Origin: an uncultured Glaciecola sp.
GTDB lineage: Bacteria; Pseudomonadota; Gammaproteobacteria; Enterobacterales; Alteromonadaceae
Direction: 5' to 3'
Length of the DNA: 64,000 bases
Assembly: GCF_937770335.1 (NCBI RefSeq)
Contig: NZ_CALJHY010000001.1
Span: forward strand, 62,001-126,000
In this document: positions 9,829-20,640 of the stretch, in pieces
How positions within the stretch are numbered: position 1 is the first letter of the stretch
Layout of the letters: every line of letters begins with the position of its first letter
Translations under genes and position numbers: made by a program
Notes under the pieces: generated by a model
Seen by the model: only the letters and a program-made list of their open reading frames with translations
Told to the model about the DNA's origin: nothing
The model's database searches: none

Positions 9829-12180
9829 TTAGTCATCTATCTTGTTAGCGTTAACCCATTCAATCAAGTGCTCAACGTCCTTATCGATTGCCATTTCCAG
9901 CTCCTCGACCCAATCATGAACGTTTTCCCACCACGCAGGGTGATCTCCGTCTTGAATTTTGTTTGCCGTTTGTAGCACTCGCAATAAGCCAACTGAACCG
10001 GCTGCACCTTTAATTTTATGAGCTTGAGAGCAGACTTCAGCCTTTTCATTTGCTGCAAGAGAGACACTCAATAATTCCATATACTCAGGTATTTTGTCTT
10101 TGAATATGCCTAAACTTGTTCTTACCATATCCTCACCAATGGTATCAATCAGCATCTGCAACATATCAACATCTAATATCTTATCTACTTTAGGAATACT
10201 AACTACTTTGCTTGTTGGACGCCTTTCATCATTTTTCTGCTCTTCACCAAACAATTCATTGAACACTTCGATCACTCGGCTCTTTTTGATCGGCTTAGTA
10301 ATGATATCGTCCATGCCATTTTGCAAATATTCTTGACGTTTTTTAATAACGTTCGCAGTCAATGCGACTATTGGCGTTTGTAATACTAACTCTTCTTCAT
10401 GAAGCACTTTTGCTACGTCAAAGCCACTCATATCGGGGAGTTGGATATCAAGTAAAATCAGGTCATATTCAGTTTTTCGAGCCATTTCAATTGCGGCGGC
10501 TCCGGTCATAGCAACCTCGACTCGTTGTCCTAATTTTTCTAATAGCGCTTTAGCAACAAGTACATTTAACTCAATGTCTTCAACCAACAGAATATTTAAG
10601 TTACTGACTTCTAGCTCAGCCATTCTGGCTTGTTGCTGACTAATTGCCACCGGCAACACGATTTCAAAACAGGTGCCTTGGCCAACGACGCTGTGCAAAA
10701 GGATTTCACCGCCCATCTTATCAACCATCTGTTTACAAATTGCCAGTCCTATACCTGTTCCAGTTGCAGATTTATGGTCGGGGTGATCAACTTGATAATA
10801 CATAGCAAATATTTTATCCAACTCACCCGCCGGGATGCCAACACCCGTATCAGTGATCCTGAAGGTCACTTTAGCGTTGCCTGCGCCTTGCTCAGTCGCC
10901 TCAACCGTGAGCTTCACGTCCCCTTTTTGGGTGAACTTAATTGCATTAAACAGTATATTCCACAGTACTTGACGCAACCGTGTTCCGTCGGCTTCAATGG
11001 AAACCGGTATGGGCTCAAGTATTTCAGATTGGAAGGTTAAGCTTTTTTCTTGTGCTAACAGGCCCACAATACTACTAATTTCATTCGTAAATTCACGCAA
11101 GTTAACCGTTTTCAGATCGATCTCAACTTTGTCTCTATCAAGCTTATCGAGATCAACGATGTCGTTAAAAATATTGCCTAACGTAATTGAACTCGCGTAG
11201 ATAGTGCTTACCCAATCAAATTGCTCTTTGCTTAATTGGGTGTCTCGCAACATTCGACTCAAACCAACAATACCATTTAATGGCGTGCGCAGTTCATGAC
11301 TAATAGTAGCGATAAACTTAGTTTTGTCTTTACTGGCTTGCGCAATTGCACTTTCCGCCTGTTTACGATCGGTCATATCACGGCCAAATGCTAATAATCC
11401 TAATCGGTGCCCATCGTGATCAAAAAATGGTACTTTGCGCATTTCAAAAAAGCGCCGGCGTCCGTCAGCAAACTGTAACCAGAGTTCTTGTGTCAAACTT
11501 GCATTTGTCTCTAATACTTCATGGTCACTCGCTGCGACTTGCTGAGCAAGTTGTTCATCGTAAACTTGATGTGGTGTTAACCCTAATAATTCCGCTTCCG
11601 TTTTACCTGTAACTTCCTCTGCAACGCGATTACAACCGGCAAAGCGCCCTTCTTCATTACGGTAATAAATTAAGTCAGGAGATGCATCAATAATAGAGCG
11701 CGTCAAAGTAGACATTCTTCTTGCTTCCATTTCTTGTTCCGACTTTTCTTTTATTTCTCGCTCTAACTCTTCAAAAACAAGTTCACGCTCGGATTGAGCG
11801 TTACGACGCTGCTCTATTTCATGATTTAATTGGCGAATATTGTTCTGCAATTCACGATTTAAGATAACGTCATGTTTTCGCAGTCGCTCTAATTGGCTGA
11901 CAGCTTCTTCTAAATTAATTCGACTATGTTCGAGCTGTTTAATTAATTTACTAAAAAAGAACAATAGCCAAGGTGCACTCAATAAGGTTAGTACCAGCGG
12001 ACTAATGAAGTCCACCGTTTCAATTTGACTGCCTAAACTAGTTCTTATCAAGTAAGAACCCATGACGGTAAATAGAAGAGTAAATATGACAAATACAATA
12101 CTGATTTTTAAGGTCCCAAAACGGTCAACAAATTTTGCAAATTTGATTGCCCAAGAATCATTAGGTGTTTTTAAGTACAT
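9829..12180 (-). CDS. arcB: Aerobic respiration control hybrid sensor kinase ArcB
   Basis: Tripartite redox-sensing kinase that phosphorylates ArcA. The 783-residue protein has two N-terminal membrane segments (about 25-46 and 60-78), a coiled-coil linker, a PAS domain (about 160-270), a HisKA/HATPase module with the primary histidine in ISHELRTP (His295) and nucleotide-binding GTGIGLAICKQM, a receiver domain (phospho-acceptor Asp578 in LLDIQLPD), and an HPt domain with AHKIKGAAGSVG (His721). Length and architecture match E. coli ArcB (778). Position next to gltB is also conserved. The regulator arcA is not in this window. Confidence 0.95.
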   Translation of the reverse strand: MYLKTPNDSWAIKFAKFVDRFGTLKISIVFVIFTLLFTVMGSYLIRTSLGSQIETVDFISPLVLTLLSAPWLLFFFSKLIKQLEHSRINLEEAVSQLERLRKHDVILNRELQNNIRQLNHEIEQRRNAQSERELVFEELEREIKEKSEQEMEARRMSTLTRSIIDASPDLIYYRNEEGRFAGCNRVAEEVTGKTEAELLGLTPHQVYDEQLAQQVAASDHEVLETNASLTQELWLQFADGRRRFFEMRKVPFFDHDGHRLGLLAFGRDMTDRKQAESAIAQASKDKTKFIATISHELRTPLNGIVGLSRMLRDTQLSKEQFDWVSTIYASSITLGNIFNDIVDLDKLDRDKVEIDLKTVNLREFTNEISSIVGLLAQEKSLTFQSEILEPIPVSIEADGTRLRQVLWNILFNAIKFTQKGDVKLTVEATEQGAGNAKVTFRITDTGVGIPAGELDKIFAMYYQVDHPDHKSATGTGIGLAICKQMVDKMGGEILLHSVVGQGTCFEIVLPVAISQQQARMAELEVSNLNILLVEDIELNVLVAKALLEKLGQRVEVAMTGAAAIEMARKTEYDLILLDIQLPDMSGFDVAKVLHEEELVLQTPIVALTANVIKKRQEYLQNGMDDIITKPIKKSRVIEVFNELFGEEQKNDERRPTSKVVSIPKVDKILDVDMLQMLIDTIGEDMVRTSLGIFKDKIPEYMELLSVSLAANEKAEVCSQAHKIKGAAGSVGLLRVLQTANKIQDGDHPAWWENVHDWVEELEMAIDKDVEHLIEWVNANKIDD

Positions 12181-12458
12181 AAAAAGAAATCGTCTAAAAC
12201 TAAAGGTAGAACGCTATGCTACCAAGAATGTAAAATAAGTGACAATAAAGAAATAACTTCAGGCTAAATAAGCACTACAATATATAATATTTATGTAGCT
12301 AACTTTGCATTTTCATTCAAAAAATAAGACTTTAAACCTTGATGGATTCAACATTCATGCCATGATGTTAAAACTAATATTTAATGTTATCTATAGGAAA
12401 AACGCCAGAATTTAGGTTTTTCTCAGACTAGGATGCCGTGCTTCCCTTATTATTATTG

Positions 12459-12497
12459 AATAATATCAACATTCACGAAATAAATGTTGATATTATT
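12459..12497. promoter_or_regulatory. Perfect 15-bp inverted repeat upstream of gltB
   Basis: The arms AATAATATCAACATT (12459-12473) and AATGTTGATATTATT (12483-12497) are exact reverse complements around a 9-base centre. A perfect -10-like TATAAT lies 6 bases downstream (12504-12509), with no good -35 at 16-18 bp. The repeat therefore occupies about -19 to -57 of a putative gltB promoter, where an activator or repressor dimer would bind. It is too A+T rich and lacks a U tract, so a terminator is unlikely. Which protein binds it is unknown. Confidence 0.55.
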
Positions 12498-12544
12498 TCT
12501 ATTTATAATTGATTTCTTTGCAGGGAATAGGTATTTTGTGTCTC

Positions 12545-12590
12545 CCGTTTTGAATGCATAAAGATTCGAAATAACTGAATGTCAAAACGG
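12545..12590. repeat. 9-bp inverted repeat with 28-base spacer in the gltB leader
   Basis: CCGTTTTGA (12545-12553) is exactly complementary to TCAAAACGG (12582-12590). If transcription starts near 12516, both arms would lie in the untranslated leader of gltBD, about 150-190 bases before the start codon, and could fold into a stem closing a 28-base loop. It could equally be two DNA half-sites. Function not known. Confidence 0.4.
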
Positions 12591-12737
12591 CTCAAAAATT
12601 CGGTCATAGTCGGCAGCAAAAAACTCAAATAATAATAATAAAACGAAATACAGCGATTCCGTCGCTTTTTTATCAAGTATCACGCTTGTTCAAGGACAAC
12701 GTGCCTCGGAAAGGTCTATCGAGGAAGGAGAAAAAAT

Positions 12738-15700
12738 ATGAGTTTGTATCATCAAAATGATTCTAAAGATAATTGTGGTTTTGGACTAATTGCACATACA
12801 ACAGGTGAAGCAAGTCACCAGCTAGTCAAAACGGCAATTGAAGGGTTAGACAGAATGCAGCATCGCGGCGGAGTAGCCGCCGACGGTAAAACAGGAGATG
12901 GTTGTGGACTCTTATTGCAAAAGCCCGACGCTTTTTATCAACAAATTGCCCAAGACAGAGACTGGAAGCTAACCAAAGACTATGGCGTGGGCATGATTTT
13001 CTTAAGTCAAAACCCAACGCTAGCTGAACAATCTCGACAAATTCTTAATGAAGAAATAGAGCGCGAAATGTTGCCAATTTTAGGCTGGCGAGTCGTTCCT
13101 GTTGATAAGACTGTCCTTGGTGATTTGGCTCTAACTGGCGTTCCACAAATTGAACAAGTCTTTGTTAACTGCCCTAATGGGTGGAGAACAGATGATTTAG
13201 AGCGTCGGCTCTATATGGCAAGACGCCGAGCCGAGAAACGCTTAGCAGATGACCCCGACTTTTATGTTGCTTGTTTATCAGGGTTGGTAACCATATATAA
13301 AGGCTTGGTCATGCCCAAAGACTTGCCTACTTTTTATCTTGACCTTGCTAATGAAAATTTACAATCAAGCATTTGCGTATTCCACCAGCGCTTTTCAACC
13401 AACACATTACCCAAGTGGCCGCTTGCTCAACCGTTTAGATACTTAGCACACAACGGTGAAATTAATACGATAAAGGCCAATCGCGATTGGGCTGCTGCGC
13501 GCGAAGGTAAGTTTGCAACGCCGTTGATACCCGACTTAATGCATGCCGCTCCTTTTGTAAATTCAGACGGTTCTGACTCAAGTTCGCTTGATAATATGCT
13601 CGAGCTATTCTTGGCAGGCGGAATGGATCTATTCCGTGCAATGCGTTTATTAGTGCCACCGGCATATCAAAATAACAAAACCATGGGTGACAAATTACGT
13701 TCATTTTATGAATTTAACTCAATGCACATGGAGCCATGGGATGGTCCGGCCGGTATAGTGCTTACCAATGGTCGCCATGTTGCGTGTAACTTGGATAGAA
13801 ACGGATTACGCCCCGCTAGATATGTCATTACAAAAGATGGTCTTATTACACTCGCTTCTGAAATTGGCATTTGGGACTATAAGCAAGAAGATGTCATTGA
13901 AAAAGGCCGCGTCGGTCCAGGTGAAATGCTAGCGGTAGACACCTATACCGGTAAAATTTGGCGTACTAATGAAATTGACGAAGACTTACAGTCTCGCCAT
14001 CCTTACAAAGAATGGCTGGACAGTAATATCAAGCACCTTGTTCCGGTTGAAAGTGCAGACCATAGTAAAATAGGCCAACGCGCGTTTGATGACAACACGA
14101 TGGCGACCTACCACAAACTGCATGGCTACAGTTATGAAGAGATGCAGCAAATAATAAAGGTACTCGCAAAAGATGGCCAAGAAGCAGTAGGTTCCATGGG
14201 CGACGATACCCCTATGGCTGTTATGTCGTCGAATAACCGGACCTTATACGACTACTTTAGGCAACAATTTGCGCAAGTGACGAACCCGCCGATTGATTCA
14301 TTACGTGAAAACCACGTTATGTCGTTAGCAACTTGCATCGGTCGTGAGCAAAACGTATTTAATGAAACGAGTGGCTATGCAAACCGGGTACTTTTTCAGT
14401 CACCTATTCTTATGTATACCGACTTAAAACAGCTGCGCGAACTCGACGCAAAGCACTATTACAATGAAAAAATTCAACTCAATTATCTACCTGAAGAAGG
14501 GCTTGCTGCGGCAATTACGCGTATTTGTGATGAAGTAGAAGCTGCTGTTCGTGAACGCGGCGCCGTTTTTGTCGTGCTTACCGACAGAGACATTAGCCCG
14601 CGTACCCTCCCCATCCCAGCGGCCATGGCTGTTGGGGCAGTTCAACGCAGACTCATTGATAGCGCGCTGCGTTGCGATGCCAACATTGTCGTAGAAACAG
14701 CTTCAGCTAGAGACCCCCATCATTTTGCCGTACTCATTGGCTTAGGTGCAACGGCTATTTATCCGTTTTTAGCATACGAAACTATCGAACAAATGGTCGA
14801 AAAGAAAGAGTTAGATCTTACTCCTATGCAGGCCGTGTTGAATTACCGTAAAGGAATAAACAAAGGATTGTATAAAATAATGTCGAAAATGGGCATTAGC
14901 ACGATTGCCAGTTACAGAAGCTCTAAATTATTTGAAGCTGTGGGTATTAGTAGTGACGTCATATCCCTTTGCTTTAGAGGAGTACCAAGCCGCATCCAAG
15001 GTGCTTCATTTATTGATTTCGAACAAGATTTAATCAATCTATCAAGAGTTGCTTGGCTAAAGCGTAAACAAATTTCTCATGGTGGCTTGTTAAAATATGT
15101 TCACGGCGGGGAATATCATGCTTATAACCCGGATGTAGTGACCTCATTGCAAAAAGCAGTTGTCAGCGGAAACTATGAAGATTATAAAATATATAGCAGT
15201 CTAGTGAATGGCAGAGCTCCTGCACATTTACGCGATCTAATGGAAATCAAGAGCTTTAAACAAGCTATTCATATTGATCAGGTTGAACCTGCAGAAAATT
15301 TATATCCACGCTTTGACACTGCGGCGATGTCAATGGGCTCATTAAGCCCAGAAGCACATGAAGCGCTCGCAATTGCAATGAACCGTTTAGGCGGGCAATC
15401 CAATTCAGGTGAAGGTGGTGAAGATCCGGCTCGTTTCAATACGGAAAAAAACAGTAAAATAAAGCAAGTAGCTTCTGGGCGCTTTGGTGTAACCCCTCAT
15501 TATTTAATGAATGCGACCGTTATTCAAATTAAAGTAGCACAAGGCGCTAAGCCAGGCGAAGGTGGCCAGTTACCTGGTGATAAAGTGAATAAATACATTG
15601 CTGATTTACGTTTTTCAGTGCCCGGTGTCACCCTAATTTCACCGCCGCCTCATCACGATATTTATTCAATTGAAGATTTAGCACAGCTTATATTTGACCT

Positions 15701-17204
15701 TAAACAGGTCAATCCTAAAGCGCTGATTTCAGTAAAATTAGTGTCTGAACCGGGTGTAGGTACTATTGCGACTGGTGTGGCGAAAGCATATGCCGATTTA
15801 ATTACAATTTCTGGATACGATGGCGGCACTGGAGCGAGTCCATTAACGTCAGTTAAATATGCCGGTAGTCCTTTTGAATTGGGTTTAGCTGAGACACAGC
15901 AAGCACTGGTTGAAAACGGTTTGCGCCACAAAGTTCGGTTACAAACTGATGGTGGTTTGAAAACGGGTTTGGACGTAGTTAAAGCTGGAATTCTAGGTGC
16001 GGAAAGCTTTGCCTTCGGCACTGGTCCTATGGTCGCCTTAGGTTGCAAATATTTACGTATTTGTCACTTGAATAATTGCGCGACAGGAGTTGCAACACAA
16101 GATCGAGCCTTGCGTGAAAATTACTTCATTGGTTTACCAGAAATGGTAATGAATTACTTTAAATTTCTCGCAGAAGAAGTGCGCGAAATTATGGCAAGTA
16201 TAGGTGTCGTTAATTTTGAAGATTTGGTAGGTAGAACGGAATTATTAACTCTGGTGGAAGGCAAAACGGCTAAACAGCAACGCCTTGATTTATCACCCCT
16301 TTTAGTTAAACCAGAAGCCGGCAAACACACTCGTTTGTTTTCGACAGGAACAAATAATGAACCAATTGATAAAGGCGTATTGAACAAACGAATTTTAGAA
16401 GACAACAAACATGCTGTTGAAAGCTTGGAAGGAGCGCAGGCAACTTACAATGTTCGTAATACGGATCGAAGTATTGGTGCAACGTTATCTGGCTATATTG
16501 CCAGCATACATGGCAACCAAGGCATGGTAGATAACCCTATTCAACTAACATTAACGGGTACCGTAGGCCAAAGCTTTGGTGTTTGGAACGCAGGCGGTTT
16601 GAACATGCGCTTAATTGGTGATGCTAATGATTACGTAGGGAAAGGCATGGCTGGTGGAAAGCTAGTCATTCATCCACCGCGTAATGTGTCATTTGACACT
16701 CATAGCAGTACCATTATGGGTAATACTTGTTTATATGGCGCAACCGGCGGAAAGCTTTTCGCCTCAGGTCGTGCTGGTGAGCGTTTTGCTGTGCGTAATT
16801 CAGGCGCAGTAGCGGTTATTGAGGGTATGGGTGATAACGGTTGTGAGTATATGACCGGTGGTATTGTGGCCTGCCTTGGTAGTGTTGGAATAAATTTCGG
16901 TGCCGGTATGACAGGTGGTTTTGCCTATTTGTATGATGAATTCAATGATATAGATAATAGAGTGAATGAAGACCTTGTTGACATTATGAATGTTGACGAC
17001 AAACCTATTTTATCTGAGCATTTGCGTGGCCTCATCAATCGCCATTACGAAGAAACTGGTAGTGACCACTCACTAGCATTGCTTACTAATTTCGCTGAAG
17101 AAAGTAAAAACTTTAGGCTCATTAAGCCTAAAACCAGTGACGTCAAAAATTTGCTTGGCCATATCAGCCGTTCTACTGCAGAACTTCGCGTACAAGCGCA
17201 ATAA
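12738..17204 (+). CDS. gltB: Glutamate synthase (NADPH) large subunit GltB
   Basis: Large subunit of GOGAT: hydrolyses glutamine and transfers ammonia to 2-oxoglutarate, making glutamate. The 1488-residue protein has a class II amidotransferase domain whose catalytic cysteine is Cys13 (DNCGFGLIAH), so only a 12-residue propeptide would be removed, shorter than in E. coli. It continues with the central domain, the FMN-binding synthase domain (GGQSNSGEGGEDPARF, SGYDGGTGASPL), the 3Fe-4S cysteines at Cys1103, Cys1109 and Cys1114, and the C-terminal beta-helix (GMAGGKLVIHPP). Strong ribosome site; gltD follows after 15 bases. Confidence 0.97.
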   Translation: MSLYHQNDSKDNCGFGLIAHTTGEASHQLVKTAIEGLDRMQHRGGVAADGKTGDGCGLLLQKPDAFYQQIAQDRDWKLTKDYGVGMIFLSQNPTLAEQSRQILNEEIEREMLPILGWRVVPVDKTVLGDLALTGVPQIEQVFVNCPNGWRTDDLERRLYMARRRAEKRLADDPDFYVACLSGLVTIYKGLVMPKDLPTFYLDLANENLQSSICVFHQRFSTNTLPKWPLAQPFRYLAHNGEINTIKANRDWAAAREGKFATPLIPDLMHAAPFVNSDGSDSSSLDNMLELFLAGGMDLFRAMRLLVPPAYQNNKTMGDKLRSFYEFNSMHMEPWDGPAGIVLTNGRHVACNLDRNGLRPARYVITKDGLITLASEIGIWDYKQEDVIEKGRVGPGEMLAVDTYTGKIWRTNEIDEDLQSRHPYKEWLDSNIKHLVPVESADHSKIGQRAFDDNTMATYHKLHGYSYEEMQQIIKVLAKDGQEAVGSMGDDTPMAVMSSNNRTLYDYFRQQFAQVTNPPIDSLRENHVMSLATCIGREQNVFNETSGYANRVLFQSPILMYTDLKQLRELDAKHYYNEKIQLNYLPEEGLAAAITRICDEVEAAVRERGAVFVVLTDRDISPRTLPIPAAMAVGAVQRRLIDSALRCDANIVVETASARDPHHFAVLIGLGATAIYPFLAYETIEQMVEKKELDLTPMQAVLNYRKGINKGLYKIMSKMGISTIASYRSSKLFEAVGISSDVISLCFRGVPSRIQGASFIDFEQDLINLSRVAWLKRKQISHGGLLKYVHGGEYHAYNPDVVTSLQKAVVSGNYEDYKIYSSLVNGRAPAHLRDLMEIKSFKQAIHIDQVEPAENLYPRFDTAAMSMGSLSPEAHEALAIAMNRLGGQSNSGEGGEDPARFNTEKNSKIKQVASGRFGVTPHYLMNATVIQIKVAQGAKPGEGGQLPGDKVNKYIADLRFSVPGVTLISPPPHHDIYSIEDLAQLIFDLKQVNPKALISVKLVSEPGVGTIATGVAKAYADLITISGYDGGTGASPLTSVKYAGSPFELGLAETQQALVENGLRHKVRLQTDGGLKTGLDVVKAGILGAESFAFGTGPMVALGCKYLRICHLNNCATGVATQDRALRENYFIGLPEMVMNYFKFLAEEVREIMASIGVVNFEDLVGRTELLTLVEGKTAKQQRLDLSPLLVKPEAGKHTRLFSTGTNNEPIDKGVLNKRILEDNKHAVESLEGAQATYNVRNTDRSIGATLSGYIASIHGNQGMVDNPIQLTLTGTVGQSFGVWNAGGLNMRLIGDANDYVGKGMAGGKLVIHPPRNVSFDTHSSTIMGNTCLYGATGGKLFASGRAGERFAVRNSGAVAVIEGMGDNGCEYMTGGIVACLGSVGINFGAGMTGGFAYLYDEFNDIDNRVNEDLVDIMNVDDKPILSEHLRGLINRHYEETGSDHSLALLTNFAEESKNFRLIKPKTSDVKNLLGHISRSTAELRVQAQ

Positions 17205-18635
<1,431 letters not shown>

Positions 18636-18668
18636 TTAACCTCACCTATAAAAATAACGATACTAATT

Positions 18669-18725
18669 AGGCGATCGTGCAGCAAAAGAAAATAAATGCT
18701 TTGCCGCGCTGTCGCCTTTTTTGTG
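18669..18725 (+). terminator. Intrinsic terminator of gltBD
   Basis: The outer arms AGGCGA (18669-18674) and TCGCCT (18712-18717) pair, with an inner GCAAAG/CTTTGC pairing and some bulges, and are followed directly by a run of six T. It ends the gltB-gltD operon about 35 bases past the gltD stop. Confidence 0.75.
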
Positions 18726-19030
18726 TATTTCAACCTCGTTCAAAATAGATCACAAGTGGCTTAAAGTCATACTCAAGCGCTGTTCAAGTGCCTCATTAGG
18801 TTATTACTTAATATACCTAGCTATTATCTAGCAGACTACAAACCTTTAGCACAGCTAGTATCCTGTCGATGACACTTTTATAGTGCGTATGAAAGGGCAT
18901 CACTTGCGATTGCGTGTTGTAAGGTAACCTCACCAATTTATTGCAGAGTGCAAAAGTGATAAAAGCGGGTACTAGTTTTTAGTATTGGTGACGCAAACAG
19001 TTATTTAGCGAGAGTCAGCATTTAAGGCAG
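18726..19030. other. Intergenic region before the repeat-containing exported protein
   Basis: About 300 bases with no convincing ORF and no obvious RNA structure. It must contain the promoter of the gene at 19031; I could not pick a confident -35/-10 pair. A direct repeat CTAGC sits near 18827-18845, of unknown meaning. Confidence 0.5.
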
Positions 19031-20344
19031 GTGAACACAGTGAGAAATTCAATGAAAGCCACAAATATCCAGCACAGATCATTAGCCAAACTGCTGCTAA
19101 GCGCAGTGGCTGTTGTTGTCATCGCCTCTTTATCAGCATCTGCGACAGCTAATCAAATCAATACAAAGTTAAAAACGCCAGTTCAAGTAGAGCAAGCATT
19201 AACTGCATTACTAGATTCTCGGAGCAGTAACCTTCAATTAGCATCTTATACCGGCAAACAGTCATCTAATACAAGCAGATCAGTGCCTAAACAGATACCC
19301 ATTAATAAGGTAGATTACTCACAAAAATCCGTTGCTGAATTAATTCTAGCTGGTTTAGCTATTACGAGCGAAGCAAAATACGAATTATCTGCGCCTACAA
19401 TCTCAAAAGAGCCCAAATCTGTCGTCATAGCTCAAGACTATGCCGTAACAGATATTGTGAGTGTCGAAGAGCTAGATGCATATCAAGAGGCTACAGCGCT
19501 AGCTGCCGATGGATCCGGATTTACGCCCATTGAAGAAACAGTTGACCCATCCAGCGACGTAAATAACCAGATTTCCAATGACATAACCGAACTAGCAGAG
19601 ACTGCTCTTCCAGCATTACCGGCAGCTATTGCAAAAGAGCTGAACAACGAAATTCAAATTGCTGATACCGAAGTTGAAGAACCTGAACTTTTAGGGACTG
19701 GGTTTGCAGAGATAGAGACTGAATTTATTGAACTTGAAATATCAGAAACCGACGCTCCAGTGACCGAGTTTGTTGAACTTGAAATAGCAGAAACCGAAAC
19801 TCAAGCTACTGAGATTGTTGAACTTGAAATAGCAGAAACCGAAACTCCAGAGACTGAATTTGTTGAACTTGAAATAGCAGAAACCGAAGAAGTTGCTTCT
19901 ATTTCAATTTTGGAAGAGCAAGCGCCAATGCTTTTAGCTAACCTTTCAACATACACACAAACTTCACCCGATAGCATGTCTGATGATACGACATTGAATA
20001 TTCCGGAAACGCGTCAGGTAACTGACAACGTAAGTGCTAATGTCAATGTAGCAATTCGCAGCGAAGGGTGCCCAGAGAACTTTAATAAGGTCAGTATTCC
20101 GGTCAACGGCAAATTGTGTCAAATATTTGCCGCCGACTTTCCGGCATCTATGATTTTATTTATTCCGCAAACACCGGAAGAGGTCGTTCAGTATTATTTA
20201 GCGTCTTCTGACAGCTTTATTGAACCGAAGAAAATTAAGAAAAGAACAATGCTAAAAAGTGCTGACAACAACACAATTTTAATCATTTCTAAAGACGGAG
20301 GTGGCACTCAGGTTGACATTCTCGTTAAGTCACCCATTTCATAA
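19031..20344 (+). CDS. Exported acidic protein with 15-residue tandem repeats, function unknown
   Basis: I do not recognise this protein. A basic N-terminus and hydrophobic stretch (about residues 18-40, ending SASATA) form a signal peptide. The middle is acidic and threonine/glutamate-rich, with four tandem copies of a 15-residue unit (consensus TEFVELEIAETETPE) at residues 230-289, encoded by 45-bp repeats at 19718-19897. The C-terminal 90 residues look like a small folded domain with two cysteines (CPENFNKVSI, GKLCQIF) and TPEEVVQYYLA. The start is uncertain: GTG 19031, GTG 19040 or ATG 19052; AGGTG at 19029 would serve GTG 19040 well. Probably periplasmic or surface protein. Confidence 0.75.
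   Translation: MNTVRNSMKATNIQHRSLAKLLLSAVAVVVIASLSASATANQINTKLKTPVQVEQALTALLDSRSSNLQLASYTGKQSSNTSRSVPKQIPINKVDYSQKSVAELILAGLAITSEAKYELSAPTISKEPKSVVIAQDYAVTDIVSVEELDAYQEATALAADGSGFTPIEETVDPSSDVNNQISNDITELAETALPALPAAIAKELNNEIQIADTEVEEPELLGTGFAEIETEFIELEISETDAPVTEFVELEIAETETQATEIVELEIAETETPETEFVELEIAETEEVASISILEEQAPMLLANLSTYTQTSPDSMSDDTTLNIPETRQVTDNVSANVNVAIRSEGCPENFNKVSIPVNGKLCQIFAADFPASMILFIPQTPEEVVQYYLASSDSFIEPKKIKKRTMLKSADNNTILIISKDGGGTQVDILVKSPIS
19718..19897 (+). repeat. Four tandem 45-bp repeats within a coding region
   Basis: Copies at 19718-19762, 19763-19807, 19808-19852 and 19853-19897, beginning with ACTGAATTT, ACCGAGTTT, ACTGAGATT and ACTGAATTT respectively and sharing GTTGAACTTGAAATAGCAG with small changes (the first copy has ATTG and ATATCAG). 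The unit length is a multiple of three, so gain or loss of copies keeps the frame and would only change protein length. Confidence 0.9.
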
Positions 20345-20640
20345 AACTTATATATTTCATGTTGTTACGAACATAACTCACTAATAAATACGGGTATTTA
20401 TAATTATAAGCACCCACTTTATTTTCACTATAGACGGCTTATATAAATTTAAGAACACCCAGAAAAAAACTACGTTCTTACTCTCCTACTGTGTATTTTC
20501 AACTAACAATATCTATTGGCACATCAATTGCAGTTATCCAAAATGCAATGGGAACGTTCTCATTGCATTTTGATTTGGTCTTGATGAGTTTCTTCCTCAC
20601 TACAAAATTGAAGATACTAACTAATGTATTAGGAGTTATT
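20345..20640. other. Intergenic region with two inverted repeats upstream of the DUF2726 gene
   Basis: About 296 bases. It contains TAAGAAC (20450-20456) complementary to GTTCTTA (20474-20480), and the large palindrome at 20539-20572. An in-frame extension of the downstream gene runs through part of this region from 20491, but the palindrome and the strong ribosome site at 20631 argue it is not translated. Confidence 0.55.
20539..20572. promoter_or_regulatory. 34-bp near-perfect palindrome
   Basis: The outer arms CAAAATGCAATG (20539-20550) and CATTGCATTTTG (20561-20572) are exact reverse complements, and the 10-base centre contains the palindrome GAACGTTC. Overall 32 of 34 positions are symmetric, with only the G20551/T20560 pair off. 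There is no loop and no U tract, so it reads as a DNA-binding site or cruciform rather than a terminator. It ends 69 bases before the start of the DUF2726 gene. Confidence 0.6.

Larger units (their letters stand above)
12181..12737. other. 557-bp intergenic region between divergent arcB and gltB
   Basis: No ORF of coding character was found here. The stretch holds a perfect 15-bp inverted repeat at 12459-12497 followed at once by a TATAAT hexamer (12504-12509), then a second, 9-bp inverted repeat (12545-12553 and 12582-12590), and finally the gltB ribosome site (AAGGAG near 12725). It must carry promoters for arcB on the left and gltBD on the right. The repeats are listed separately. Confidence 0.8.

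Noticed and set aside
12545-12575. TGAAT and ATTC elements resembling an ArgR box
   Set aside because: The spacing between half-sites (8 bases) does not fit the 4-base ArgR consensus.
20491-20640. N-terminal extension of the DUF2726 gene
   Set aside because: It would run through the 34-bp palindrome; a strong ribosome site at 20631 and a membrane helix directly after ATG 20641 favour the shorter start.
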